Source of the DNA: an uncultured Oscillospiraceae bacterium
GTDB lineage: Bacteria; Bacillota; Clostridia; Oscillospirales; Ruminococcaceae
Length of the DNA: 33,790 nucleotides
Direction of reading: 5' to 3'
NCBI GenBank assembly: GCA_949299455.1
Contig: CASGAN010000019.1
Coordinates: 1-33,790, forward strand
The notes under the pieces are model-generated. The model saw only the letters and a list, made by a program, of their open reading frames with translations. It was not told the DNA's origin and did not search any database. How positions within the stretch are numbered: position 1 is the stretch's first letter; every line of letters begins with the position of its first letter. Positions 1 to 8,536 of this stretch are shown piece after piece. The position numbers were made by a program, and so were the translations under genes.

Positions 1-61
1 ATTCTTATTCTACAACAAAAGGAGTTTTTCTTTCTACATCATCGCCATAAGCCTTTTTTTG

Positions 62-90
62 AACCACTCGCCTAGCGAGTGGTTTTCGTT
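62..90 (+). terminator. Hairpin, possible weak terminator
   Basis: A perfect 10-bp stem (62-71 with 75-84, 3-nt loop) is followed on the plus strand by a short interrupted T tract. It may end a plus-strand transcript entering from outside the window. The preceding 60 bases contain no gene I can support. Confidence 0.4.
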
Positions 91-94
91 ATAC

Positions 95-130
95 AATAAA
101 AAGAGAGGACATCTGTCCTCTCTTTTTATT
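95..130 (-). terminator. Bidirectional intrinsic terminator after the permease gene
   Basis: A perfect 17-bp inverted repeat (95-111 with 114-130) has an A/T-rich base, which gives a T tract on both strands. It overlaps the stop codon of the minus-strand permease gene, so it should end the adaptor-permease transcript and could also stop plus-strand transcription. Confidence 0.8.
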
Positions 131-1298
131 CTACCCGAAGCGCATCGGCAGGAGAAAGTGCAGAAGCTTTCGCCGCAGGATAAACGCCAAATACCACACC
201 CATCCCAATTGCAAACAGGATACAAAGAAAAACGGAACTCAAATTTACAGAAAACGAAATCCCCATCATGACACATCCGATCAAACCGGCAGCTGCGCCG
301 AGCAGTGCACCTGCTAAACTGCCAAACACCGAGAGAAGAAACGACTCCGCCAAAAATTCAAATAAAATCATTTTTCGGGTAGCACCAATCGCCTTTTTAA
401 TTCCAATCTCCCGCGTGCGCTCCCGTACTATTACAAGCATGACAGTCATAATCGAAAGTCCCGCCACAATCAGCGAAATCCCGCCGATTGCCGACAGAAT
501 CAGCGTCACAATATCCATAATTCCATTCAGCCGGTCTTTTTGCTGATTCAGATTTTCCGCTTGATATCCTTGTGTAACACCTGCCTGTGTATCAAGTGTA
601 GCAAGCACCGATGCACACGCTTCTGTTTCGTCCGTTTCCTGCGAAAGTTTTGCCACAATTTTTGTAATCTTTTGCCCTGTGAGCGCAGAATAAGGCGCAT
701 ACAAAAAAGTAGGTACCACATCGCCCATCAGTCCCTGCAAAAGCGAACCGCCCGACCGCACAACTCCCACCACAGTAAACGGCTGATATCCGCTGTCTGA
801 GAGCAGCTCAACTGTCTTTCCGACAATGTTCGTGCGCTTATAATGCATCTGCGCAAAGCTCTCGTCTACAATACAGACAGCCGCTTTTGTGCGGACATCC
901 TCGTCACTGATCAGTCTGCCATGTACAAGCTCGAGCGATACAATCTGTGCTGCGTTACTTCCAATCCCCCACACAACAGACTGTGTTTTTTTCGTACACA
1001 CACGAATGGGTGTCATTTTGGTTAAAAGCGGTGTCGCTTCATCCACATAAGGGTTTTCCTGCACCGCATCGAGAAGCATATCGGAAAATTCTTTCTGCTG
1101 ATTCTGCTCTGCTGCGCTGATGCACAATCCGCCGATTCCCATGCTGTCAAGCTCCGCATTTACAGCCTTTTTCCCAACATCGCCAATGATCGAAACAATC
1201 ACCACCGATAAAACACCGATCAGAATTCCGGCAATCGTCAGCATTGCACGTACTTTCTTGCGAAAAATATGACGCATTGCAAACGCAAATACCTCCAT
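126..1298 (-). CDS. ABC transporter permease, FtsX/MacB type
   Basis: Membrane subunit of a MacB-like ABC transporter, expected to work with a periplasmic-type adaptor and a separate ATPase to export peptides, lipids or drugs. The 390-residue protein has the family architecture: one N-terminal membrane helix (about 17-40), a long extracytoplasmic MacB_PCD-like domain (about 45-260), then three hydrophobic segments near 265-290, 315-340 and 355-380 forming the FtsX domain. A charged coupling-type stretch containing RERTREIGIKKAIGATR precedes the third segment. It starts at an ATG sharing one base with the adaptor stop codon (TGATG), with GGAGG upstream, so the two are probably translationally coupled. 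No ATPase gene lies beside them. The substrate cannot be read from sequence. Confidence 0.9.
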   Translation of the reverse strand: MEVFAFAMRHIFRKKVRAMLTIAGILIGVLSVVIVSIIGDVGKKAVNAELDSMGIGGLCISAAEQNQQKEFSDMLLDAVQENPYVDEATPLLTKMTPIRVCTKKTQSVVWGIGSNAAQIVSLELVHGRLISDEDVRTKAAVCIVDESFAQMHYKRTNIVGKTVELLSDSGYQPFTVVGVVRSGGSLLQGLMGDVVPTFLYAPYSALTGQKITKIVAKLSQETDETEACASVLATLDTQAGVTQGYQAENLNQQKDRLNGIMDIVTLILSAIGGISLIVAGLSIMTVMLVIVRERTREIGIKKAIGATRKMILFEFLAESFLLSVFGSLAGALLGAAAGLIGCVMMGISFSVNLSSVFLCILFAIGMGVVFGVYPAAKASALSPADALRVE

Positions 1299-2278
1299 CA
1301 GGATGCCTCCTTTTGCGTGACACGTGCACCATCCCGCCGGATTTGTGCAGCTTCGCCGATGATTAAATCCTCCTCGCTGATTCCGCTCTCAATCGCGACA
1401 CAATCGGGAAATTCCTTTCCCGTCACCACATCACGGCGCATCGCTCTTCCGTCTTCATATACATACACATACTCCTGACCGTCATCGTCTTGCGCCACCG
1501 ATTCATACGGCACAGTCCAAACCGCTCTTTGATCTTTCTTTTGAATTTGAGCAGATACAGAATATCCCGGCCGGAGCTCATCTGCCTGCGATGACAGACA
1601 TGCCCGAACCTGAACGACCGTTTGCTGCTGTGTTCCGGAAAACACCTGCTGTGCTGCCGGCGCGATCTCAGTCACAATCCCGCCGTATTGCTTACTGCCT
1701 GTTGCCGATGCTTTTACAATCACCCGGTCACCAACTGCAATCGATTCCACTTCCGACTCGTCCACTTCCAAAACAGTTACCAATGTATCGCCGCGCGCAA
1801 CAACTGCCACGGTATCAGTAGGCGACGCCATCTCTCCTACAAACACGCCCACTGACAGCACCGTCCCATTCGCCGGTGCATATACAGCTGACGGAATCAC
1901 CGAAGAAAGCAGCGATTCATCAAGTTTAATATTCGAAAGCACATCTTTGTATTCCTCAGGAATAATACTTGCTGTCTGTGCGAGTGTCAGCAGCATTTCT
2001 TTCGTCTGCATAACATCCACATAGGCAATCACATCACCAGCCTGTACCGAATCACCCGGATATACAGCATATTCCTTGATGACAACCGGAAATTCCGGCG
2101 TTACATTGATCTGCATTTGTTTTTCAATTCGACCGGATGCCAAAACACCTGCAGAATCATTCATCTGCGCGGGATATAGAAACGAAACCGGCGTAACGGC
2201 AGAACCGATAAACAATGGCAAAGAAAGAAAAAACGCTGTCATCAAAACGGCTGGCAGCAGTAACAACCTCTTTTTCAA
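1298..2278 (-). CDS. HlyD-like efflux adaptor (membrane fusion protein)
   Basis: Adaptor subunit of an ABC or efflux system. The 326-residue protein has an N-terminal membrane anchor (about 4-25). It then has a biotinyl-lipoyl-like half motif around VYPGDSVQAGDVIAYVD, a short hairpin region, the second lipoyl half (YAPANGTVLSVG), and beta-barrel and C-terminal membrane-proximal domains ending in GARVTQKEAS. I chose the TTG at 2278 because AGGAG lies seven bases upstream; a GTG at 2293 is in frame but lies over that ribosome site. It is followed at once by the FtsX-type permease. In most relatives an ATPase gene sits between or beside the two, and here it does not. Confidence 0.85.
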   Translation of the reverse strand: MKKRLLLLPAVLMTAFFLSLPLFIGSAVTPVSFLYPAQMNDSAGVLASGRIEKQMQINVTPEFPVVIKEYAVYPGDSVQAGDVIAYVDVMQTKEMLLTLAQTASIIPEEYKDVLSNIKLDESLLSSVIPSAVYAPANGTVLSVGVFVGEMASPTDTVAVVARGDTLVTVLEVDESEVESIAVGDRVIVKASATGSKQYGGIVTEIAPAAQQVFSGTQQQTVVQVRACLSSQADELRPGYSVSAQIQKKDQRAVWTVPYESVAQDDDGQEYVYVYEDGRAMRRDVVTGKEFPDCVAIESGISEEDLIIGEAAQIRRDGARVTQKEAS

Positions 2279-2409
2279 ACGGCAACTCCTCACTTTTTGC
2301 TTTGTGTTCTGTGTTTTATTGTTACAAAAAGCATGTATTTTATTACGAAAAGAATTTGGTATCTTTTTTTAAAAAGCGGGCATGTTATGAGAAAAAAGGA
2401 GGGATTGCA

Positions 2410-2559
2410 ATGACCTTGATCACATGTGCCGCAGACTGTGTGCATCAACAGGAGGGATATTGCCAGCTGTGCGGCGGTGCACCGGTTTCCTGTACTGCCG
2501 CACACGAATGCTGTCATTATCAAAAAATCAAGCCATGTGCACCAAAACTCTCCCGATAA
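2410..2559 (+). CDS. Small Cys-rich protein (DUF1540-like)
   Basis: A 49-residue protein with eight cysteines, beginning MTLITCAADCVHQQEGYC and continuing with CGG, SC and ECCHY motifs. The pattern resembles short clostridial Cys-rich proteins often annotated as DUF1540-like or, misleadingly, as hydroxymyristoyl-ACP dehydratase. The cysteine arrangement suggests metal binding, which is inference. The ATG at 2410 has a strong site (AAAAGGAGG, seven bases upstream); in-frame extension upstream lacks one. It is transcribed divergently from the HlyD-like gene and ends at a bidirectional terminator shared with the cyclophilin gene. Confidence 0.75.
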   Translation: MTLITCAADCVHQQEGYCQLCGGAPVSCTAAHECCHYQKIKPCAPKLSR

Positions 2560-2597
2560 ATAAAAAAGATGCGGAAATCCGCATCTTTTTTATTTAT
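2558..2597. terminator. Bidirectional intrinsic terminator
   Basis: GATGCGGA/TCCGCATC forms an 8-bp core, extended by A/T pairs to a near-perfect palindrome with T tracts on both strands. It lies between the convergent Cys-rich gene and the cyclophilin operon and includes the stop codons of both. Confidence 0.85.
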
Positions 2598-3310
2598 CCC
2601 TGATATTCAGAAATTTTGATCGTTTCAATCACAACATCGGTAAGTGGTTTTGCACTTTCATCCGTTTCCTGCTGCATGATCTTTTCGACAATATCCAGTC
2701 CTTCGTACACCTGACCGAATACCGTATGAACATCGTCCAGCCACGGTGCACCGCCGACCTCGATGTATTTTTCCATCTGCTCTTTCGGATACTCGAGCGA
2801 TTCGTGTCCCTGCTGTACACGGGAAACAGTGTTGTAATAGTCAAATTCCTGCTGACCGCCGCTCATTTTCGGACTGCACATAATGAAGAACTGACTTCCG
2901 TTTGTGTTCGGGCCGGAATTTGCCATCGAAAGCGCACCGGTAAAGTTGCGGAGCTGATCGGAAAACTCATCCTCAAACGGTTCTCCCCAGATGCTCTCGC
3001 CCTCTCTGCCAGTTCCTGTCGGATCGCCGCCCTGAATCATGAAGTCGGCCATCACGCGATGGAATGTAAGACCGTCATAATAGCCGTTCTTTGCATGGGT
3101 TACAAAGTTTTCGACTGCCTTTGGTGCCTGCTCCTCAAACAGCATGATTTTAATTGTACCATAATCTTTCACAATCATCTCGGCGACTGTCTGTCCTTTT
3201 TTCGGCGGCTCAAACTGGATGAGAGATGAACCGTTATTACACCCCGAAACCGACAGCAGCATTCCTACCGCAAGCAGCGCTGCCGCAATTCGTTTTCCCC
3301 AATGTTTCAT
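2594..3310 (-). CDS. Cyclophilin-type peptidyl-prolyl isomerase lipoprotein
   Basis: Extracytoplasmic proline isomerase that would help fold exported proteins. The 238-residue precursor has a lipoprotein signal (basic KHWGKR, hydrophobic stretch, lipobox VSGC with Cys24). A complete cyclophilin domain follows: FHRV with catalytic Arg85, then MIQGGDP with Gln93, NGSQFFI with Gln140/Phe141, and VHTVFGQV with His195. An insertion of about 35 residues (150-190) lies between the last two motifs. It sits 20 bases downstream of a related but degenerate copy (3331-4068), apparently in one operon. ATG start with GAGGA upstream. Confidence 0.93.
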   Translation of the reverse strand: MKHWGKRIAAALLAVGMLLSVSGCNNGSSLIQFEPPKKGQTVAEMIVKDYGTIKIMLFEEQAPKAVENFVTHAKNGYYDGLTFHRVMADFMIQGGDPTGTGREGESIWGEPFEDEFSDQLRNFTGALSMANSGPNTNGSQFFIMCSPKMSGGQQEFDYYNTVSRVQQGHESLEYPKEQMEKYIEVGGAPWLDDVHTVFGQVYEGLDIVEKIMQQETDESAKPLTDVVIETIKISEYQG

Positions 3311-3330
3311 GTTTGTTTCCTCTTTTCCTG

Positions 3331-4068
3331 TTATGCGCTTGTTTCCTCTGTGCTTTGATAAGTCGACAATTCCACTTTTTCAATCACAACATCAGCAAGC
3401 TCCTGATAATTGCCGGTCGTTTTCATTTCAGACAGCGTATCCACAACATCAAGTCCTTCATACACCTGTCCAAATACAGTATACGCACCGGTATACTGCG
3501 GATAACCGCCGTGCTCTTTATATGCATTGATGACTTTCAGCGGATAACCATACTCTTCCATGTCGGTGACCATTTGCGTTGTCGGTTCCACATTGCCGAT
3601 GATGAAAAACCGGCTGTCGCCAACATAATCCTGCGAAAAGCGGTTTTCCTGATAACCAAGCACAGATACTGCACCGCTGAAATGCCAGAGGTTCGGCGTT
3701 GTTTCGCATTTGATCGGTTTTCCATCTTCTGTTAAAAGCTTTCCCTGTCCGCCGGCTTCATCGGTTGCACCCGAAATAATCGTATGGTTCTCTGCCTGTG
3801 CAAACATGTGCATATTCGTGAAAAAGCCCTCGTTTATAAGCTTTTTAAAATGCGCGACTGTATTCGGCGCTTCTTCCGGGAACAAAATCATCTTAATCGT
3901 TCCGACAGAGGTTGTAATCTCAACCGTTTCACGGCCTTCTTCAATTTCGTCAAACTGGATAAAATGAATCTGGCTTTCGTCAAGCGGCGCCGCAGTTGAA
4001 CTCATACAGCCCGTCAGCAGAAAAACAGCCGCCAATAAGCACAATGCAATTTTTCCTTTTTTCTTCAC
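3331..4068 (-). CDS. Degenerate cyclophilin-like lipoprotein
   Basis: A 245-residue lipoprotein precursor (lipobox LTGC, Cys21) with a cyclophilin fold signature: [29 protein letters not shown] and [15 protein letters not shown]. Aligned by eye with its neighbour at 2594-3310, the catalytic Arg is Ala, the two conserved glutamines are Ile and Arg, and the active-site His is Tyr. Isomerase activity is therefore doubtful and a chaperone or binding role is possible (inference). I chose the GTG at 4068 because GGAGGA lies seven bases upstream; an in-frame TTG at 4083 overlaps that site. It is first in the two-gene cyclophilin operon. Confidence 0.85.
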   Translation of the reverse strand: MKKKGKIALCLLAAVFLLTGCMSSTAAPLDESQIHFIQFDEIEEGRETVEITTSVGTIKMILFPEEAPNTVAHFKKLINEGFFTNMHMFAQAENHTIISGATDEAGGQGKLLTEDGKPIKCETTPNLWHFSGAVSVLGYQENRFSQDYVGDSRFFIIGNVEPTTQMVTDMEEYGYPLKVINAYKEHGGYPQYTGAYTVFGQVYEGLDVVDTLSEMKTTGNYQELADVVIEKVELSTYQSTEETSA

Positions 4069-4143
4069 GTTTGCTTCCTCCAATATTCAAATGAAATCCA
4101 CTGCACAAAAAGCAGTGCATCGCTTTTGTTTCATATGCGTTTT

Positions 4144-4174
4144 ATTATATCATATCCACCGATTTTCTTGTCAA
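4144..4174 (-). promoter_or_regulatory. Promoter of the cyclophilin operon
   Basis: On the minus strand, TTGACA (4174-4169), a 19-bp spacer and TATAAT (4149-4144) preceded by TG form an extended -10 promoter. The long spacer is compensated by the TGnTATAAT element. A small hairpin (CACTGC/GCAGTG, near 4099-4118) lies in the predicted leader. Confidence 0.7.
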
Positions 4175-4220
4175 ACGAAACGGTAAAAAAATATGAATAA
4201 TTCATGAATATTCGAGAAAA

Positions 4221-5618
4221 TCAGCCTTTTTTGCTGATCCGTGTTCCCTGACGTGTTTCTTCCACAACATAGCCTTTCTGTGCGATCTCGTCACGAATCT
4301 GATCGGCAAGTGCAAAATTCTTTGCTTTTCTTGCATCGGCGCGAGCCTGCACCAAATCGAGAATCTCCTGCGGAATCGGCTCTTCCTTTTTCTGATATAA
4401 AAGGCCCAGAACACCGGTCAGTTCTTCAAACAAGCCGGAAAACGCTTCTACATATCCTTTTGTCGGCGCTTGACTGCTCTGCACATTCGTATTGATCTCG
4501 CGCACAAGATCGAAAATAACCGAAAGCGCATCGGCGGTGTTCAAATCGTCGTCCATTGCCTCGATAAAACGAGCGCGGAAGCCTTCGAGTGTTTCGCGCT
4601 GTTCTGCGCTCAGTTCGCCGTCGACTGCGTGCTGTTTTGCAAAATCGATGTTTGCACGGCAGTTATAAAGACGCTCAAGCGACGCGGCACACGATTCCAC
4701 GATCTCCTGTGTATAGTTGATCTGGCTGCGGTAATGCGCCTGAATCATCAAAAGACGCAGCGGCTCATAGCCGAACTGTTCGCCTGCCGCACGCGTTGTG
4801 ATGAAGTTGCCGAGCGATTTCGACATTTTTTTGTTGTCGATATTGATGTATCCGTTGTGCATCCAGTAGTTTGCAAACGGCGCACCGTTTGCGCATTCGC
4901 TCTGTGCAATTTCGTTTTCATGGTGCGGGAAAATAAGATCCTGACCACCGCAGTGAATATCAATCGTTTCACCCAAGAATTTGCGCACCATTGCGGAGCA
5001 TTCGATATGCCAGCCCGGACGTCCCTCACCCCACGGCGATTTCCAGCTCGGCTCGCCCGGCTTCGATGCTTTCCAGAGTGCAAAATCCATCGGATCTTCC
5101 TTGACAGAGTTCACTTCAATGCGCGCACCCGCTTCCAGATCCTCAAGCGGCATGTGCGAAAGCTTTCCGTATTCCGAAAAGCGATGCGTTCTGAAATAGA
5201 CATCGCCGTTTGCCTCATATGCAAAGCCTTCGTCAACGAGTGTTTTGACGATTTTGATAATCTCGCCCATATTCTGTGTCACTTTCGGATGAACGGTTGC
5301 GTCCATGACGTTTAACGCATGGGCATCTTTTAAATACTCGGCAATATACCGCTCGGAAATCACCGACGACTCGACGCCTTCTTCATTGGCACGTTTGATG
5401 ATCTTATCGTCCACATCAGTGAAGTTCTGAACAAACTCCACCTCATAGCCGCGGTATGTCAGATAACGGCGCAGTGTATCAAATACGCAGATCGGCCGCG
5501 CGTTTCCAATGTGGATGAGGTTATAAACGGTCGGGCCGCAGGCATAGATTTTGACTTTGCCCGGTGTAATCGGCACAAACTCCTGTTTTTCTCTGGTCAG
5601 TGTATTATAAATTTTCAT
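4221..5618 (-). CDS. cysS: Cysteinyl-tRNA synthetase
   Basis: Charges tRNA-Cys with cysteine in the cytoplasm. The 465-residue length is normal for the family. Class I signatures are clear: zinc-binding Cys27 in YACGPTVYN, the HIGH-type sequence HIGN at 36-39, a further zinc set in ECSAMV and the HHENE segment, and the KMSKS loop in KKMSKSLGNF. The C-terminal DALR-like region carries ARADARKAKNFALADQIRDE. The ATG lies inside the 3' end of cysE (14-bp overlap), so the two genes are translationally linked and both are controlled by the T-box leader at 6306-6535. No clear terminator follows it. Confidence 0.98.
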   Translation of the reverse strand: MKIYNTLTREKQEFVPITPGKVKIYACGPTVYNLIHIGNARPICVFDTLRRYLTYRGYEVEFVQNFTDVDDKIIKRANEEGVESSVISERYIAEYLKDAHALNVMDATVHPKVTQNMGEIIKIVKTLVDEGFAYEANGDVYFRTHRFSEYGKLSHMPLEDLEAGARIEVNSVKEDPMDFALWKASKPGEPSWKSPWGEGRPGWHIECSAMVRKFLGETIDIHCGGQDLIFPHHENEIAQSECANGAPFANYWMHNGYINIDNKKMSKSLGNFITTRAAGEQFGYEPLRLLMIQAHYRSQINYTQEIVESCAASLERLYNCRANIDFAKQHAVDGELSAEQRETLEGFRARFIEAMDDDLNTADALSVIFDLVREINTNVQSSQAPTKGYVEAFSGLFEELTGVLGLLYQKKEEPIPQEILDLVQARADARKAKNFALADQIRDEIAQKGYVVEETRQGTRISKKG

Positions 5619-6291
5619 CGTTCTCGTTCTCCTTTTTCTGATTGTTTAACTGATGCCGTTCGCTCGCTTCCCGAAGTGCACGCTGCAATTTGTCAATTTC
5701 CATTTGCAGCCGGCAAAATTCCATCGAAACGGGGTCTTTGATGTGAATCTGATCCATATTCTCGCAGATTTTCGTACCGTTTTTACACACAATCCGCGCC
5801 GGGACACCGACTGCTGTGGAATCGGGCGGCACTTCATTGAGCACCACCGCGCCTGCCGCAATACGGGCATTGTCACCGACCGTAAACGGACCTAAGATTT
5901 TCGCACCGCTGCCGACCAGCACATTGTTGCCAAGTGTGGGATGGCGTTTGCCGTGTTCCTTACCGGTACCGCCCAGTGTTACTCCCTGATAAATTGTGCA
6001 GTCGTCGCCGATGATCGCTGTTTCACCGATGACCACGCCGCTTCCGTGGTCGATAAACAGTCCTTTTCCGATCTGTGCGCCCGGGTGAATTTCAATGCCG
6101 GTAAACCATCTGCCGGTCTGCGAACACCACCGTGCCAAGAAAAAGCGATGATGCTTATAAAACCAATGTGCCACCCGATACCAAAGCACTGCATGCAGCC
6201 CCGAATACAGCAAAAACACTTCAGCTGAGCTGCGTGCCGCAGGGTCACGGCGCTTGATCGATGCAATATCATATCGCAATCGTTTAAACAT
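5605..6291 (-). CDS. cysE: Serine O-acetyltransferase
   Basis: Acetylates L-serine with acetyl-CoA to O-acetylserine, the first step of cysteine synthesis. The 228-residue protein has the short clostridial/Bacillus form. An alpha-helical N-terminal part (1-60) is followed by a left-handed beta-helix of hexapeptide repeats (IEIHPGAQIGKGLFIDHG, VVIGETAIIGDD, NVLVGSGAKILGP, ARIAAGAVV). Catalytic His82 is in IDHG and His117 in GKRHPT. The start has AGGAGG seven bases upstream. It is first in a cysE-cysS operon below a cysteine T-box, so low charged tRNA-Cys should raise both cysteine synthesis and charging. Confidence 0.97.
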   Translation of the reverse strand: MFKRLRYDIASIKRRDPAARSSAEVFLLYSGLHAVLWYRVAHWFYKHHRFFLARWCSQTGRWFTGIEIHPGAQIGKGLFIDHGSGVVIGETAIIGDDCTIYQGVTLGGTGKEHGKRHPTLGNNVLVGSGAKILGPFTVGDNARIAAGAVVLNEVPPDSTAVGVPARIVCKNGTKICENMDQIHIKDPVSMEFCRLQMEIDKLQRALREASERHQLNNQKKENENDENL

Positions 6292-6305
6292 AACTGCCTC
6301 CTTCT

Positions 6306-6339
6306 AAAAAAGAAACCGCCTTCGCATAAACGAAGGCGG
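6306..6339 (-). terminator. T-box leader terminator
   Basis: Stem CCGCCTTCG/CGAAGGCGG with a 6-nt loop is followed by TTTCTTTTTT on the minus strand. It lies between the T-box sequence and the cysE ribosome site and is the attenuator arm of the T-box. Confidence 0.9.
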
Positions 6340-6535
6340 GGATTCCGCGGTTCCACTTCATTGTTTCACTCAATGCTCCGATAACGGGGAGAATCCGGGC
6401 AGCGATACTGTGTAAAATCTTCCCGCCGCCGGCTCACAGACGCACTTCACAAGCACAAAAACCGCAGCGCTCTCACCTGTCCGCCGCTCTCTGTTGATTT
6501 TCAAAAACGCTTGTTACTCTTTCTGTTCATCGCCT
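6306..6535 (-). promoter_or_regulatory. T-box riboswitch leader, probably Cys-specific
   Basis: Minus-strand leader of cysE-cysS. It begins with a Stem I start resembling GATGAACAGAAAGAGTA, has an AGAGAGCGGCGG distal segment, and carries the conserved T-box sequence AAGTGGAACCGCGG (6358-6345), followed by a terminator hairpin. In the likely specifier loop the sequence GAAGTGCG places a TGC (Cys) codon at 6444-6442, which matches the genes downstream. Known T-box biology predicts that uncharged tRNA-Cys stabilises the antiterminator. The specifier position was assigned by eye. Confidence 0.92.
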
Positions 6536-6551
6536 TTTTGATTTGTATGTA

Positions 6552-6580
6552 ATGATAGCACAATTTTTTAAAAAACGCAA
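6552..6580 (-). promoter_or_regulatory. Promoter of the T-box/cysE-cysS transcript
   Basis: TTGCGT (6580-6575), 17-bp spacer and TATCAT (6557-6552) on the minus strand. It starts only about 14 bp past the pgsA stop codon, with no terminator between. Confidence 0.7.
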
Positions 6581-6593
6581 CCGCTAACCGAAT

Positions 6594-7163
6594 TTATTCA
6601 AACTGACTGACAAGCTTTCTGTTCTTCCAGAGGTATTCACCGCCGGAAATCACCGACGCAATCGCTGAGATCCACATGAGCGTTTCAGCAATCACCGGAA
6701 TCGACAGCCACTGCGGCAGTGCCACAAAATCGGATACCGCGCAAAGCAGTAAAATTGCAATCAAACTCACCATCTGGATAACGGTTTTGATCTTGCCGAG
6801 AATTCCGGCCGCAATTACCTTGCCGCTGCCCGCTGCCGCAACCAGCCGCAGCGACGTCACCATAAACTCTCTTGCAATCATAATCACGACAACGATCGCC
6901 GACACATATGAAAGCTCTACAAAGCAAATCATTGCTGACAGCACCAGAATTTTATCAGCAAGCGGGTCTAGAAACTTTCCGAATGTGGTGACCTGATTAT
7001 TTTTTCGCGCCAGATGTCCGTCAAGTGAATCGGTAATCGACGCCGCGATAAACACGATCAGTGCAAATACATTGTGATACGGAAACGCACCGATCAGCAA
7101 AAACGCCAAAAACAACGGAACGAGCAAAATACGCAGAATTGTCAGTTTATTAGGTGTATTCAC
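6594..7163 (-). CDS. pgsA: CDP-diacylglycerol--glycerol-3-phosphate 3-phosphatidyltransferase
   Basis: Makes phosphatidylglycerophosphate from CDP-diacylglycerol and glycerol-3-phosphate, the committed step to phosphatidylglycerol and cardiolipin. The 189-residue integral membrane protein carries the full CDP-alcohol phosphotransferase motif: Asp48, Gly49, Ala52, Arg53, Gly62, Asp66 and Asp70. Several hydrophobic helices lie on either side. Translation starts at a GTG with GGAGG seven bases upstream. It is last in the long minus-strand operon, 12 bp after rimO, an association common in Firmicutes. Confidence 0.95.
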   Translation of the reverse strand: MNTPNKLTILRILLVPLFLAFLLIGAFPYHNVFALIVFIAASITDSLDGHLARKNNQVTTFGKFLDPLADKILVLSAMICFVELSYVSAIVVVIMIAREFMVTSLRLVAAAGSGKVIAAGILGKIKTVIQMVSLIAILLLCAVSDFVALPQWLSIPVIAETLMWISAIASVISGGEYLWKNRKLVSQFE

Positions 7164-7175
7164 ACCGATTCCTCC

Positions 7176-8516
7176 TTATGCACGCTGATACGATACACAT
7201 TCACCGACCAGATCATAGTCCATGACTTCATCGACGCGGACTTTCACGAAATCGCCGGCAGTCAGATGATCCTCGCTTGTGAAAAAGATTTTTCCGTCGA
7301 CATCTGGTGCATCTGCGGCAGTACGGCCGAAATAGCATTCACCGTAACGGTCAAAGCCCTCCACGAGCACCTGCACGCGCTCGCCGATTTTTTCGGCATT
7401 TTTCTGCTCCATGATAACCGACTGCTGTGTCATGACCACTTCTTCGCGACGGGTACGCACCGACTCTTCCACCTGATTTTCCATCTGTGCGGCAACAGTG
7501 CCCTCTTCCGGCGAGAACGCAAAGCAGCCAAGCCGATCAAACCGTACACTGTCGATGAATTCGCAGAGTGCTGTGAACTGCTCCTCGGTTTCACCGGGGA
7601 AGCCAACCATGACCGTTGTGCGCAATGTAAGTCCCGGAATGCGTTCGCGCAGTTTTGCAAACAGCGCACGCAGCGACGCTTCATCCATTGGACGGTTCAT
7701 ATTCGCAAGAATCTCACCGCAGCAATGCTGAATCGGCACATCGAGATATTTAACAAGCTTCGGCTCAGACGCAATCACGTCAATGAGTTCATCGGTGATT
7801 TTATCCGGATAGCAGTAAAGCGTGCGAATCCAGCGCAGACCTTCCACCTTACAAAGTTCACGCAATAATTCTGCCAGACGGTATTCGCCGTAAAGATCCT
7901 CACCGTAGCGTGTGGTATCCTGCGCCACGACAACCAGCTCTTTGACGCCCTGAGATGCAAGCCATTTTGCTTCTTCGACGAGTTCTTCGATCGGACGGCT
8001 GCGGAATTTGCCGCGGATCTGCGGAATTGCACAATAGGTGCACCAGTTGTCACAGCCCTCTGCAATCTTTAAATAGGAATAATACGGCATCGTCGTCAGC
8101 ACGCGGTCGCCGCCCAAAGCTAACTTCTCTTTTTCATCATATGCGCTCATAACCTCACCTGCTGCTGCTTTTTTAACCGCTTCGCAGATCTGATCGTTTG
8201 CGCCGATGCCCAAAACGACGTTCACTTCGTCCATTTCTTTCAAAATCTCGTCACGATAGCGCTCTGCCAAGCATCCGGTCACAACAATGCCGCGGATGGT
8301 GCCCTCTTTTTTGAGGGAAGCCATCTCGAGAATATTTTCGATTGCTTCTTCCTTTGCGGACTGAATGAATCCGCAGGTGTTGATGATGACAACATCACTT
8401 TCGGCCACATCGCCGACAAGCGTAAAATCATTTTGTGCAAGCGTCGCCAGCAAATGCTCTGCATCCACCTGGTTTTTGGAACATCCAAGCGATATCATTG
8501 ATACTTTGGTTGCCAT
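7176..8516 (-). CDS. rimO: Ribosomal protein S12 methylthiotransferase RimO
   Basis: Radical SAM enzyme that adds a methylthio group to an aspartate of ribosomal protein S12. The 446-residue protein begins MATKVSMISLGCSKNQVDAE, the start of the N-terminal UPF0004 domain with its cluster cysteines. The radical SAM motif CDNWCTYCAIP (CX3CX2C) follows in the central domain, and a TRAM domain (about 380-446, including VLVEGFDRYGECYFGR) closes the protein. SLGCSKN distinguishes RimO from MiaB. An in-frame ATG at 8561 exists, but GGAGGA is placed for the one at 8516. It lies between recX and pgsA. Confidence 0.96.
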   Translation of the reverse strand: MATKVSMISLGCSKNQVDAEHLLATLAQNDFTLVGDVAESDVVIINTCGFIQSAKEEAIENILEMASLKKEGTIRGIVVTGCLAERYRDEILKEMDEVNVVLGIGANDQICEAVKKAAAGEVMSAYDEKEKLALGGDRVLTTMPYYSYLKIAEGCDNWCTYCAIPQIRGKFRSRPIEELVEEAKWLASQGVKELVVVAQDTTRYGEDLYGEYRLAELLRELCKVEGLRWIRTLYCYPDKITDELIDVIASEPKLVKYLDVPIQHCCGEILANMNRPMDEASLRALFAKLRERIPGLTLRTTVMVGFPGETEEQFTALCEFIDSVRFDRLGCFAFSPEEGTVAAQMENQVEESVRTRREEVVMTQQSVIMEQKNAEKIGERVQVLVEGFDRYGECYFGRTAADAPDVDGKIFFTSEDHLTAGDFVKVRVDEVMDYDLVGECVSYQRA

Positions 8517-8536
8517 AATTTCCTCCATTGTATTTG

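Noticed and set aside
2215-2409. N-terminal extension of the small Cys-rich protein
   Set aside because: Crosses the divergent HlyD start and has no ribosome site; the ATG at 2410 has a strong one.
4470-5315. 281-codon open frame on the plus strand
   Set aside because: Lies wholly antisense to cysS, has no ribosome site and reads as low-complexity Cys/His/Arg-rich sequence typical of a shadow frame.
7074-7868. 264-codon open frame on the plus strand
   Set aside because: Antisense to pgsA and rimO, no start context, shadow composition.
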